In this document: piece by piece, positions 41,151 to 50,000 of the stretch | Numbering within the stretch: the first letter of the stretch is position 1 | Layout of the letters: each line of letters opens with the position of its first letter | The notes under the pieces: model-generated | What the model saw: only the letters and a program-made list of their open reading frames with translations | Told to the model about the DNA's origin: nothing | Database searches by the model: none | Source: Anaerolineae bacterium | GTDB lineage: Bacteria; Chloroflexota; Anaerolineae; Aggregatilineales; Phototrophicaceae | NCBI GenBank assembly: GCA_017303635.1 | Contig: JAFLCG010000001.1 | Location: 372,001 to 436,000, forward strand | DNA: 64,000 nucleotides | Reading direction: 5' to 3' | Position numbers and translations under genes: made by a program

Positions 41151-42847
41151 GATGCCTCCTCCCGCGCAGGAGTCCACTCGCAGCGCAAATGACCGGGCAG
41201 GGTGACAATGACTTCGGTGCCGCCCTCAACCCGGTTGTAGATGTGCAAGGTGCCGAGGTGGGCTTCTACTGTCAGACGGACCATCTCCAATCCCAGGCCA
41301 ATCGGCTGCTCCTGGGTAATATGGTTGTGAAGATAGCTTTTAACGACATCTGGCAGGATGTCCTCCCGGATGCCTGGGCCATTATCCGAGATGCGCAGTA
41401 CGATATTCTGCGGCGAGAAAAACAGGTTTACATGGACGACCCCGCCTTCCGGTGAGAAGCGGATGGCGTTATCGAGTAAGCTGTGCAGGGATAAGATCAG
41501 GTATTCAGCGTCGCCAGAAATCAGGTAGCGCTTACCAGTCGATTGGGTGGCGATCCGAATCCCTTTAGCGCTGGCCGTATCGCTGAGTGTGTCTAGCAGT
41601 TGGTCCACATATTCGAGCAGATCACATTGACTGACCAATGACAAGCGGTGCTGGCTGAGGGAGGCCATACTGCTTAAGCGATCCGCTACATTCAGGAGGC
41701 GTGTGCCCGCCCCGACGATGTCATCCAGAATACCATTGGTATACGGGTCGAACTGGTTATCTCCCTGGAGCAACCCCGCATTGCCGACAATGCCATTGAC
41801 CAGACGACGGATGTCATGTTTGAGCACATGCTGGACGGCGGTCATGGCTTTATCTAACCGGAATTGGTCCTGGCGGGCAGCCTGGTACTGTTTCAGATTC
41901 TGGATCGCAATCGCTGCAACTTCCGCAATGAATTGCAGGGTTTCAACTTCGATGGGGAGGAAGCTCTTATCCCGATGGCGATGACGAATGGATAGCACAC
42001 CGACTGCAGTAACCCCGGCCATCAGTGGGATATAAAGGGTTTCAATTTTTGAGCCGGTGAATAGCTGCGCCGTGGGTTGTGGACTAGTTGCTCGATTGTC
42101 GCGCAGGATCTTGCCCTGCCGAATGGCCTGTGCGGGTAAGTCATGTTGACTCACGGGTGGCGTTGAATCGGGCAGATCCGACTTGGAATCGCCTTCCAGA
42201 TAGAGTTCGCCGCTGATTTCGTCCACAAACCAGATGCCGATCCATTGGGCCGGGGTGTGTGACTGCGCGATTTCGATGAGTTTTTGGAGCAGTGCGGGCA
42301 TCTGCCGCTGTGCCCCAATCGCACGGACAATCATACTCAAGAGGGCATGGCGGCTCTCAAGAATGGGGTGAGTCTGCCCGACCAAGCCAGGTTGATTGAC
42401 GATGTGTATGGTAAATTCCAACCAGCCGAGCGCGATAGTATCCCCATCGGTTACGGGATAAGCGGTTTTGGCACCCAGGCGGCGTCCATTCAAGCGGGTA
42501 CCGTTGGTGCTGTTCAGATCCAACAGATAGAGCGCGCCATCGGCATAGTGCAATTTGGCGTGCTGCCGGGAGACTCCTAACTGCTCGGTATCCAACATCA
42601 AGAAGACTGTTGATACCTCCCCATCCGTTTCACTGCGGCCCAGAATTGTTTCTCCGGTGAAACTGACCATACAGGTTGTAGCCGGGTCCTGAGCCAGCTC
42701 CAACCGGAGGCGGCAGAAGACGGAAGTCTGTACCTCGGCTTCCGAATCGGTCTGAGGCAATGATCTGGTTTTGCCAGTCCGGGCTTCCTGCAACATCTCG
42801 TCACGGAGTTCTGCCGTCAGCCGGGCAATCGTATCTTCCGAACGCAT
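41147..42847 (-). CDS. FHA-GAF histidine kinase in the archaellum operon
   Basis: 566 residues, soluble. FHA domain (~62-145) with GRSE, SRQHAKLHY and LNSTNGTRLNG, which binds phosphothreonine peptides. A GAF domain (~165-320; WIGIWFVDEISGELYLEGDS) follows, then a HisKA helix with H344 in VLKHDIRRLV and an HATPase domain (~420-555; N-box LLDNAIRFSPEGG, G1 SDNGPGI, G2 IGLGLEMV). Start ATG 42847 follows AGGGAG. Its location inside the archaellum operon suggests control of assembly, switching or expression. In Sulfolobus an FHA protein (ArnA) regulates archaellum genes; the parallel is suggestive only. Confidence 0.88.
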   Translation of the reverse strand: MRSEDTIARLTAELRDEMLQEARTGKTRSLPQTDSEAEVQTSVFCRLRLELAQDPATTCMVSFTGETILGRSETDGEVSTVFLMLDTEQLGVSRQHAKLHYADGALYLLDLNSTNGTRLNGRRLGAKTAYPVTDGDTIALGWLEFTIHIVNQPGLVGQTHPILESRHALLSMIVRAIGAQRQMPALLQKLIEIAQSHTPAQWIGIWFVDEISGELYLEGDSKSDLPDSTPPVSQHDLPAQAIRQGKILRDNRATSPQPTAQLFTGSKIETLYIPLMAGVTAVGVLSIRHRHRDKSFLPIEVETLQFIAEVAAIAIQNLKQYQAARQDQFRLDKAMTAVQHVLKHDIRRLVNGIVGNAGLLQGDNQFDPYTNGILDDIVGAGTRLLNVADRLSSMASLSQHRLSLVSQCDLLEYVDQLLDTLSDTASAKGIRIATQSTGKRYLISGDAEYLILSLHSLLDNAIRFSPEGGVVHVNLFFSPQNIVLRISDNGPGIREDILPDVVKSYLHNHITQEQPIGLGLEMVRLTVEAHLGTLHIYNRVEGGTEVIVTLPGHLRCEWTPAREEAS

Positions 42848-42864
42848 AACGTACTCCCTATGGC

Positions 42865-43422
42865 TCAGACTGACGGTGTAGATCGGGCGTTAAGCTGTCT
42901 GGCGACATTTGCAGCCAGTTCGGCTAGGTCTTCCATGGATGGCACATCGACGCCGCTCATCAGATTTTCATAGCGGGCGTTGGCTTCGTCATCAACAAAC
43001 ACGCTATCCAGAATGGACTGAATTTCAGGGTCTGTTTCCTGAGACTCTTCAGTGGTACTGGGTTCCGGAGTTGGGGCAGCGCTGACCACCGCGACGACTG
43101 GCGGTGCGGTAATCGGGGGCGGTTGAACTGCTGCCACGACCAGGGCTGGTGCCTCGATTTCGGGCGCGGGCGCTGCTGGTTGACGGGCGGCCTGTTTCTT
43201 CTGGCGAGCACGCTTTTCTGCCAACTCCTGCTGCCGGCGCTTTGCCAATGCCTGTTCCTGTTTGGCGGTCCGCTTTTGCTGCTGCGCTGCCAGGTAGCCC
43301 CTCACAAGGCGGACGGTAAACGTGCCGATCAGCAAGAGGATAGCCAGACCGATAAGGCCGCCAATGGCTGCCAGACTCATGACAACAGCTTGTTGTTCGA
43401 GCAGATACTCGATGACTGACAT
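42865..43422 (-). CDS. TM/coiled-coil protein, possible ArlX/ArlC-like accessory
   Basis: 185 residues. One membrane helix (~14-38), then a strongly basic coiled coil (~45-80; RTAKQEQALAKRRQQELAEK), a Pro/Ala/Val linker (~82-125) and an acidic helical tail (~130-180; SILDSVFVDDEANARYENLM). I do not recognise a family. Position directly after arlJ, and the plan of a single N-terminal helix with a charged cytosolic or envelope rod, recall ArlX, the ring scaffold of crenarchaeal archaella. This is inference from layout; no sequence motif supports it. Confidence 0.6.
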   Translation of the reverse strand: MSVIEYLLEQQAVVMSLAAIGGLIGLAILLLIGTFTVRLVRGYLAAQQQKRTAKQEQALAKRRQQELAEKRARQKKQAARQPAAPAPEIEAPALVVAAVQPPPITAPPVVAVVSAAPTPEPSTTEESQETDPEIQSILDSVFVDDEANARYENLMSGVDVPSMEDLAELAANVARQLNARSTPSV

Positions 43423-43431
43423 GATCCGCTC

Positions 43432-44922
43432 CTAGATGGTCAGAATGTTCGACACAACCTGCGGGATGAGAATAAGGCTCAAACCGGAAATGCAAATTGT
43501 GATCGCCAGATAGAAAAAGACTTTCAGCTTCATGCCGCCATCGGCAAAGATGACTGCCAGGGCGCTGGTCGCCGAGATCATAATCATCATGGTCATGGTG
43601 ATGATCGCCAGAAATTGCAGATCCTCTGGCGAAAACTGGGCCATACCCAGGTTCATTTGGGGTTGGTTTTGCATGGCGGAATCTGCATTTTGGGGCACCA
43701 GTTCGGTGACCATGTTGGCGAAGTTAGTGATAACCGACAGTACAAAGACCATCAAGCTGGCGACGACAGCCTGCATAACGGATGTCAGCCCGCTGAAGGT
43801 GCCAGAAATGAGTCGGCGTTTGGCACGAAGCTGGGTGGCTCGGCTGACAAACTGTGAGCAGAGATAGCCGACACGCTCCGGTTCGCCACCGATGCGGATG
43901 GCACCGAAGAAAACATCAACAACCTGGGAGATGAGGCGACTACCTGTTTCCTGACCGAACTGATGCCAGCAGATTTCTGGTTCGACACGCGCTTCGAGCC
44001 GCTTGCTGAGGCGTTCGATATCGGGTTGCAGCGCCGGAAACGAGGTCAGATCGATCTTTTGCAGTGCCTGCTTGATGGTGCTTCCGCTGGAACCCGCCAT
44101 TGATCCCGTGGAACGCAGGACAGTACTGAACTCAATATCCTTCCGGGTGATGTCCCGGTCACTCAACAGGGCAATGATGCCGATGGGGATAATGCAGATT
44201 GCCGCGAGGACGAGCGCCCCACCCATCCCCCAACCGAGTAGATTCATAATGAGGACTAACGTGACCGCCAGCGGCACCAGAATCTTGGTGAAAAGTGACG
44301 CGCGGCGTTGTTTTTCAGAGCCAAATTTGGGGTGAATGGTCATTACTTCAGCAGGGGCGGCGCGGTAGATAATCCAGGCACCAAACCCAGCCATCGTGAC
44401 GCCGGTAGCTACTAAGCCGGCCATCACGGTGACATCACTGGAATAGATCATGGAGGAGATCATCTGAATGATGATGATGAGCGCGACCGAGATGGTGATG
44501 GACGAAAAAGCATTCGACCACTGCTTGAGGTTTTCCAGATTACGCTCGTAGCTGTTTTTGTATTCCTCGCTTTGCACTTCGGCTTCGCGGCCCAGAAAAT
44601 CGACCAGTGGTTCACCGGAACGCAGGGCATCAGAAAGGCGCAGGAGGAAACTGCGGATGTTCTCCGACTTGGTTTTGAGACCGACGATGCGACAGGCATC
44701 TGGATAATCCAGACGATACTCCGCTACCAATGTATTGATGGCGATGAAATAGGTTGCTGCCGCGCACTTCGACTGGGCCGCAAAATCGAAGGTTTTGCTC
44801 CGTGAAATGCCAGCCGAAGCCATGGCTGACATGAAGGTAAGCTGATAGAACATATCGAAAGCCGAGACGACCTTATAGGAGTTTTTGTCGGCGTGCTTCG
44901 GCGAGGATGCGGAAGAACTCAT
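43432..44922 (-). CDS. arlJ: Archaellum membrane platform protein ArlJ (FlaJ-like)
   Basis: 496 residues. An N-terminal cytoplasmic domain (YKVVSAFDMFYQLTFMSAMA), hydrophobic helices near 140-190, a second cytosolic T2SF-type domain (~255-380; VLRSTGSMAGSSGSTIKQAL; EARVEPEICWHQFGQETG; GGEPERVGYLCSQFV), then helices ~385-495. This long double-T2SF plan with a large middle domain is typical of archaeal ArlJ/FlaJ rather than TadB/TadC. ArlJ is the membrane core on which ArlI and ArlH assemble the filament. The start at 44922 overlaps arlI by 50 bp; ATG 44853 is the alternative. Adjacent arlI-arlJ order is universal in archaella. Confidence 0.88.
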   Translation of the reverse strand: MSSSASSPKHADKNSYKVVSAFDMFYQLTFMSAMASAGISRSKTFDFAAQSKCAAATYFIAINTLVAEYRLDYPDACRIVGLKTKSENIRSFLLRLSDALRSGEPLVDFLGREAEVQSEEYKNSYERNLENLKQWSNAFSSITISVALIIIIQMISSMIYSSDVTVMAGLVATGVTMAGFGAWIIYRAAPAEVMTIHPKFGSEKQRRASLFTKILVPLAVTLVLIMNLLGWGMGGALVLAAICIIPIGIIALLSDRDITRKDIEFSTVLRSTGSMAGSSGSTIKQALQKIDLTSFPALQPDIERLSKRLEARVEPEICWHQFGQETGSRLISQVVDVFFGAIRIGGEPERVGYLCSQFVSRATQLRAKRRLISGTFSGLTSVMQAVVASLMVFVLSVITNFANMVTELVPQNADSAMQNQPQMNLGMAQFSPEDLQFLAIITMTMMIMISATSALAVIFADGGMKLKVFFYLAITICISGLSLILIPQVVSNILTI

Positions 44923-46594
44923 AGAAGTCCGTCACTTTCTTCTCTTTATGCAGCTTCTCGAATATTTTGGCCCGGCGCTTGACTTCGTCGTAAATTTCCT
45001 TGCGGCGATGCGGCGGGATGCCATGTTTGAGCGCGATGACCTGTTCCAGCAGATAACTATTCATGTAACCGGGGAATTCAAAGGTGTCATTGGCTGGATT
45101 CCAGCGGAAGGCTTCCAGGAAAGAAAAACTCTGCGAGACCGGGTCATAGCCGATGATTTCGTTGATGCTCATGACGCGGCGTGCTGAACGTCCATCGGCT
45201 AGCCGTACAGCCGATTGAATAACGGCCAGGTTCAGATTGTCGATGTAGGTTTTGGGAATGTTGATCGGGTCGCCGGTCAGGCGCTGGATGAGCTTTTCGA
45301 CACTGGAAGCGTGGAAGGTGGACATGACACCGTGGCCGGTTTGCATGGCCTGGAAGGCAACCACGGCTTCCACACTCCGGATTTCACCGACGATAATCAT
45401 GTCCGGGCGTTGACGCAGGGCCGCTTTGAGCAGTTCAAACATGCCGACATCGCTGCTTTTCTTTTCTCCACCGCCCTGGCGGGTCATCTCCTGGACCCAG
45501 TTTTCATGGGGCACCTGAACTTCCGGCGTATCTTCAATGGTGACGATTTTGGCATCGGGCTTCATGAAGGCGGTGATGGCGTTCAGGAGGGTGGTCTTGC
45601 CGGAAGCGGTCGCACCGACGACAAAGACGTTCATGTGCGCTTCCAGCATGAGTGACAGGTAGGCCACCATGGTGTAGTTCAGGCTGCCGAACTCAATCAG
45701 TTCGAGGACGCTGGTCGGGGTGCCGGCGAATTTACGGATGGTGAAGTTGCTGCCGCGCTTGGAGATTTCGCGCCCGTAGACGATGTTGATACGGGAACCA
45801 TCGGGCAGGACAGCATCAACCAGGGGGTTGCGGACGGTGACGGGATGCTTGATCCATTCGCCTAGCCAGACAACAAACGAATCGACATCGTCATAGCTTT
45901 TAAAGACGATAGAGGATTGCACACTCTTGAAAATTTTGTGCTCAACGAAGATCGCGCCGACACCACTACAACTAATATCTTCAATATTCGAGTCGAGCAG
46001 GAGGGGTTGCAGGATACCCAGGCCCAGCTTTTCCCGAATGACAATATACCGGATGGCGGCTAATTGCTGGGGGGTGACCGGGATGACATCTGTCTTTGGC
46101 TTCCGCATCTCAGTCCGGGAGCCGGCGTTCGGGTCATTCTCGGTGGGGACCGCACAAAAACGGTCGACCAGTTCCAGCAATAGTTTGCGCTTGGCTTCTT
46201 TTTCCACCGTCCGGCCTAATTCTTCAGCAAAGGCGACCAGTCGCTTATCGACCTTGCTGATGAGCTCATCCACATTGATGACGGTGGTGGGTTCAATAGG
46301 TACATAGTGATCGCGAGCGCCGACTTCGTCCGGCAGGATGTGAACGAAGAGATTTTCTTTGGTTGGATAGATGATATTGCGGATACCCTGCGAACCCAGG
46401 CTACGTGGTGGCTTTTCGTAGTATTGAGGGATGCCATACCGTTCAATCGGCAGATATTCGAGATAGTCCAATAAAAATTCGGAGTTCTTACAGATTAACT
46501 GCAGCTCTGGTGAAAGCTGCGGCAGCAGTTTTTCGCGTGGGGTGATGATCTGCCCCGGCGTTATAGGGAAAGGGAGAACGGTCTGCGCGCCCAT
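44873..46594 (-). CDS. arlI: Archaellum motor ATPase ArlI (FlaI-like)
   Basis: 573 residues, the archaeal ArlI length rather than the shorter TadA. The N-terminal domain (~1-280) includes LDSNIEDISCSGVGAIFVEH, and the motor domain has Walker A GATASGKT (327-334), Asp box IVTIEDTPEVQ (350-360), Walker B DMIIVGEIR (398-406) and His box GHGVMSTFHAS (420-430). The C-terminal helices are very charged. ArlI is the hexameric ATPase that powers both filament assembly and rotation. It is followed by arlJ and preceded 3 bp away by arlH. All catalytic residues are present, so it should be active. Confidence 0.93.
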   Translation of the reverse strand: MGAQTVLPFPITPGQIITPREKLLPQLSPELQLICKNSEFLLDYLEYLPIERYGIPQYYEKPPRSLGSQGIRNIIYPTKENLFVHILPDEVGARDHYVPIEPTTVINVDELISKVDKRLVAFAEELGRTVEKEAKRKLLLELVDRFCAVPTENDPNAGSRTEMRKPKTDVIPVTPQQLAAIRYIVIREKLGLGILQPLLLDSNIEDISCSGVGAIFVEHKIFKSVQSSIVFKSYDDVDSFVVWLGEWIKHPVTVRNPLVDAVLPDGSRINIVYGREISKRGSNFTIRKFAGTPTSVLELIEFGSLNYTMVAYLSLMLEAHMNVFVVGATASGKTTLLNAITAFMKPDAKIVTIEDTPEVQVPHENWVQEMTRQGGGEKKSSDVGMFELLKAALRQRPDMIIVGEIRSVEAVVAFQAMQTGHGVMSTFHASSVEKLIQRLTGDPINIPKTYIDNLNLAVIQSAVRLADGRSARRVMSINEIIGYDPVSQSFSFLEAFRWNPANDTFEFPGYMNSYLLEQVIALKHGIPPHRRKEIYDEVKRRAKIFEKLHKEKKVTDFYEFFRILAEARRQKLL

Positions 46595-46597
46595 CGG

Positions 46598-47302
46598 CTA
46601 ACCCCTCGCCTTGCTGATTGGGATCACACGCATTCCCCAGCCGGGTTCGACATCGAAGCCAACGATGGAACCGGTGCCGCTGGAGGCCCCACGGATTTTG
46701 GCGACTTCCAAAAGTTTGATGATGCGTTGGCCATCTTTTTCGGTACGTAGTTTGAGGTTGGCATCACACATCGAGCGAATGGAATTCATGACTTCGTTGG
46801 GCATCCCCTCGTCATGCAGGGTCACGATGAGGGTGGTGCCGCGCCCTGTAATCCGTTGGCAGGCCTGGAAGAATTGCATGGTGACGCTGCTATCGGCAGC
46901 GTGTGTCAGCGCACCCGTGATCGAGTCGATGACGATAAGGTCACTATCCAGATTATTGCAGGCATCGAGCAGCGTTGGCAGGGCACTGATCCCGGACTTT
47001 GACAGGGCGACAGGGAAAATGCGGCACTTTCCCAGTAAAACATAGTCCAGAATATCGAGGTCGATAGTCTCCATTTGCCGGATGAGGCTGCGGACGGTGC
47101 TTTCCGATGTAAACAGATGTACCCGGTAGCCATCGCTCAGGGCACCCCAGATGAGCTGCTGGGAAAGAACCGATTTTCCTGATCCCGAACCCCCTTCAAT
47201 CAGAGTCAGGGAGCCGGATGGCAAACCGCCGCCCATACGACTGTCCAACTCAACGTTGTGGGAGGATATTTTCGACCAATCTTCGTTCGTAGCATTTTTC
47301 AT
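46598..47302 (-). CDS. arlH: Archaellum regulator ATPase ArlH (FlaH-like)
   Basis: 234 residues of the RecA/KaiC (RAD55-like) superfamily. Walker A GGSGSGKS (37-44), LFTSESTVRSLIRQME, and Walker B DLIVIDSITG (121-130) are present; MRVIPISKARG ends the protein. The length and the single KaiC-like domain match archaeal ArlH, which binds ATP without turning it over quickly and docks on ArlI. In bacteria a stand-alone KaiC-type ATPase beside an ArlI-like ATPase is diagnostic of an archaellum rather than a type IV pilus. It lies 3 bp before arlI and 21 bp after the ArlF/G-like gene. Confidence 0.92.
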   Translation of the reverse strand: MKNATNEDWSKISSHNVELDSRMGGGLPSGSLTLIEGGSGSGKSVLSQQLIWGALSDGYRVHLFTSESTVRSLIRQMETIDLDILDYVLLGKCRIFPVALSKSGISALPTLLDACNNLDSDLIVIDSITGALTHAADSSVTMQFFQACQRITGRGTTLIVTLHDEGMPNEVMNSIRSMCDANLKLRTEKDGQRIIKLLEVAKIRGASSGTGSIVGFDVEPGWGMRVIPISKARG

Positions 47303-47323
47303 GATGTGTACCGGTATTGATCA

Positions 47324-48466
47324 TCACACAGTGGTTATGATGAAGGTGAACTCGCCGATGACATCGAAGCCATCGGATACAACGAACTTGAACAGATCTG
47401 CCGTATCAGTCAGGTGTGTGTAACTCAGGTTGTTAGAGTCGATGTCTTCCTGGGTGAAGCTGCTACCGAGGCTGAGCGTCCCGTTGGCTGGGAACTGTGT
47501 CACGGTGTAAACCAGGCGGGCTGCAACGTCTTCCGTATCGGCATCCGTTACTTGCAACATGGTGCTGGTGATGATCGCCGCGCTATTGAGTAGGATAACC
47601 ATGCCGGTGTTGATGGCTAAGGTTGGCTCAGTATTGAGCGTAATGTTCACTGTGTAAGGCCCGAGCACGTCAATCCCATCATTCATGAAAAACTGAAATG
47701 CGTCGTTTCCTGTACCCGTATGGGTATAGACTACATCCCCGGCTTCGATTTGTGCCTGCGAAAATTCGCTGCCCGTGGACAGGATGCCTTGCGCCGGTGC
47801 GGAGAAGATACTGAATAGAATTTCGTTAGGCGCATTATCCACATCAGACGCACTCAAGTCGGTAGAATCAATTGTCGCGCTGCCATTGGCGGCTGTGCGG
47901 ATACCCAGATTGAGATCTAGGACTGGTGGGGTATTACGCGCGCCCTGCAGGGATGCACCGATGCCATTGGGCGTGATCACCGTCACCTGAAAGGGCTCGT
48001 CCAGGCTGATGGTTGAGGATGGGCGCAGATGCAGCAGCAGGACTTCATCCGGGTTGAAAATCCCCTGGTCAAAGCGTTCCGGGTCGGTGGCTGCCTGATC
48101 GGTGTATAACCCTTCGACGCTCCATTCCCCAGCCGCTGGATTGCCGCTGTTGTATTCCAGATACTGGCTCCGGCACACCGTCGGAGTGGCCTCATCACAG
48201 TAGTCCATGATGACATCCCAACGATCAAAATCGGTCAGGCGGACGCTGCCCGTATTGAAGAAGCGGGCTTCTACCAGTGCCCCGTTATCCAGCACACGGG
48301 CTATGTGCGCCGTCAAATGGGTGCTGGTGATTTCCATTTCCAGGCTTTGTACCTGATCCCAGGTAGTAAAGATTTCATCTTGTGCGTTTAGGAAGGCTGT
48401 GGACAGCGTTAAGACGCCGAATAACACCAGGAAGATGATGACCACGGCAACGAGGACATTTTCCAT
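47324..48466 (-). CDS. ArlF/ArlG-type stator protein with added cadherin/CSPG-like repeats
   Basis: 380 residues. An N-terminal pilin-like helix (MENVLVAVVIIFLVLFGVL) is followed by a beta domain (~35-150; HIARVLDNGALVEARFFNTGSV), the plan of ArlF/ArlG, which form the stator in the pseudo-periplasm. Unlike archaeal versions (~130-170 residues) it continues with two CSPG/cadherin-like repeats (~175-275 and ~278-378) marked by DLSASDVDN/QVTDADTED, LVYTVTQFPANGTLSLGS and SYTHLTDTADLFKFVVSDG. The added repeats may bind the envelope. It lies 3 bp after the other stator gene. Which of ArlF and ArlG it equals cannot be decided here. Confidence 0.82.
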   Translation of the reverse strand: MENVLVAVVIIFLVLFGVLTLSTAFLNAQDEIFTTWDQVQSLEMEITSTHLTAHIARVLDNGALVEARFFNTGSVRLTDFDRWDVIMDYCDEATPTVCRSQYLEYNSGNPAAGEWSVEGLYTDQAATDPERFDQGIFNPDEVLLLHLRPSSTISLDEPFQVTVITPNGIGASLQGARNTPPVLDLNLGIRTAANGSATIDSTDLSASDVDNAPNEILFSIFSAPAQGILSTGSEFSQAQIEAGDVVYTHTGTGNDAFQFFMNDGIDVLGPYTVNITLNTEPTLAINTGMVILLNSAAIITSTMLQVTDADTEDVAARLVYTVTQFPANGTLSLGSSFTQEDIDSNNLSYTHLTDTADLFKFVVSDGFDVIGEFTFIITTV

Positions 48467-48469
48467 GGC

Positions 48470-48982
48470 CTACATCCCCAGGTAATAATCGGATGAGGTG
48501 CCATCCTGGAGAACGACCTTCAGGTAATACTGACCATTGGTCAGGGGATCACTATAGTGGATAGCGATGCTCAAGGTTGTGGCAGGTGACCACTCCCCAC
48601 CCCCTTCTACACTGGATGTCCAGTAGGGTCTTACGCCCCCGGCAGCGGTTTCGCTAGGGATGCGGGTAAAATTACCTTCGCGACCAAAAAAGACATCAAT
48701 AAAATCGGTGGTGGTGATACGGGCCAAGCCGATATTTTTGACCCAGCCAAAGACTTCAAAAAGCCCGTTGCTATTGGAGTCATGCCACCAGCCGGTATGA
48801 TCCAACTCGCCGCTGGCATGGACAATCGCGACCCGATTCCGCATTCGGTTGGTGGTGTTGGAAGCCATACTGGTGATTGCTTCGCCGCCTTCCATCACTG
48901 CCGGATAGGCTGCGTTGAACAACAGCATCGCTGTGATCATGCTGATTGCAATGAGCAGGGCGGTTGTGATGATTTTGTCCAT
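48470..48982 (-). CDS. ArlF/ArlG-type archaellum stator protein
   Basis: 170 residues. It starts MDKIITTALLIAISMITAML, a pilin-like hydrophobic helix, continues with a short amphipathic stretch (GEAITSMASNTTNRMRNRVAI) and a beta-sandwich (~55-168; GLFEVFGWVKNIGLARITTTD; YYLKVVLQDGTSSDYYLGM). Archaeal ArlG has this helix-plus-beta form, and the helix region resembles ArlG more than ArlF. These proteins cap and anchor the archaellum motor at the surface layer. It lies 17 bp after the ArlD/E-like gene and 3 bp before the longer paralogue, matching the arlF-arlG pair of archaea. Confidence 0.8.
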   Translation of the reverse strand: MDKIITTALLIAISMITAMLLFNAAYPAVMEGGEAITSMASNTTNRMRNRVAIVHASGELDHTGWWHDSNSNGLFEVFGWVKNIGLARITTTDFIDVFFGREGNFTRIPSETAAGGVRPYWTSSVEGGGEWSPATTLSIAIHYSDPLTNGQYYLKVVLQDGTSSDYYLGM

Positions 48983-48999
48983 GTGCTCCCCCGCAGAGT

Positions 49000-49845
49000 C
49001 TAGCGTTCGTTTTCAGTCGATGCTGAATCGCCCGCGTTTAATATTCCAGCAATCAAACGGAGCACCAGTCGTTGCTTGCCATTGACAGCTCCGTTCTCAT
49101 GTCCATCCGCCTCGGTAACAGTCTCGCCTCTTTTGGCTCGTAACTCAGCGCGGATCTCATCCACAACGGCACGGGTTTGCGGCACGATCGACGGTACTGG
49201 AGATGGGATTGATACCCCACCTTTAGCCCGCAGATCCGGGAGTTGAGCGCGAGAGGGGATCGTCCGGTCAGGATCGTCGACATAAACGTACAGAAACTCC
49301 AGGAGCAGGGCACGTTCCTTGCGGGTGAGCCGTTCCTGTTCGGTGTAGAGATCGATCAGATTACGGGTGCGTTGTGCGCCGAGTTTGTCAACCTTTTGCG
49401 TGACCCACTGTTCCAGTTCGATCCAGTCTCTACCGGCATTGGCATTATCATTCAGCGAGAGGCGTTGTGCTGAACCATACTCCGATTCGTCCGGGTCAAT
49501 CAGTCCTGCCCGCTGGCGGCGTCCATTCCCGTTTCCATTGCCATTTCCGTTATTGATGGCCACAGGCTTGACCTGAATGTCTCCTGCAGAATCCGCGCTT
49601 TCATCATCACTCAGTGTGAACTGGCGAACACGCGTTACGGGGACGAGTGAGGTTGTATTGGCCTGACTGGGCGGAACCACTGCTGTTGTAACTGTTGCGT
49701 TAGAGGCGATATCACCCCCGGACAGCGAAGGGTAAGCCTGCTTGAGAAGCTGCTCCTGGATTTCCAGTAAAGTCACCTGGATTTGACCTTTGAGCAACTG
49801 GACTTCTCTTTCAAGTGCCTGGATGCGTTGTTCGAGGTTCACCAC
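49000..49845 (-). CDS. ArlD/ArlE-like cytoplasmic archaellum protein
   Basis: 281 residues, no membrane helix. A coiled coil (LEQRIQALEREVQLLKGQ; ~1-40), an acidic and Gly-Asn-rich low-complexity linker (~60-115, with an NGNGNGNG run), a helical domain (~130-180; IELEQWVTQKVDKLGAQRTR, NLIDLYTEQERLTRKERALL), and a charged tail. The W-x3-K-V-D-x-L-G and NLIDLY segment resembles the FlaD/E domain of euryarchaeal switch proteins, which link ArlCDE to chemotaxis. It stands where arlC/D/E stand in archaea, between archaellin and arlF/G. Similarity is weak, so the assignment rests largely on order. Confidence 0.62.
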   Translation of the reverse strand: MVNLEQRIQALEREVQLLKGQIQVTLLEIQEQLLKQAYPSLSGGDIASNATVTTAVVPPSQANTTSLVPVTRVRQFTLSDDESADSAGDIQVKPVAINNGNGNGNGNGRRQRAGLIDPDESEYGSAQRLSLNDNANAGRDWIELEQWVTQKVDKLGAQRTRNLIDLYTEQERLTRKERALLLEFLYVYVDDPDRTIPSRAQLPDLRAKGGVSIPSPVPSIVPQTRAVVDEIRAELRAKRGETVTEADGHENGAVNGKQRLVLRLIAGILNAGDSASTENER

Positions 49846-50000
49846 TCACACTCCCGGTGCGCTCTCCCAGTACGGTTTGTGCCTGGTTGGCATTGCGTGC
49901 AGACGTAAGTTGTAATGTGTTACGGAAGCTTGAAAAAATGGGCTTTGAGAAACTACAGACTAGGTAATTTTTGATGATCTGCTGCTTACAGATACTGGGG

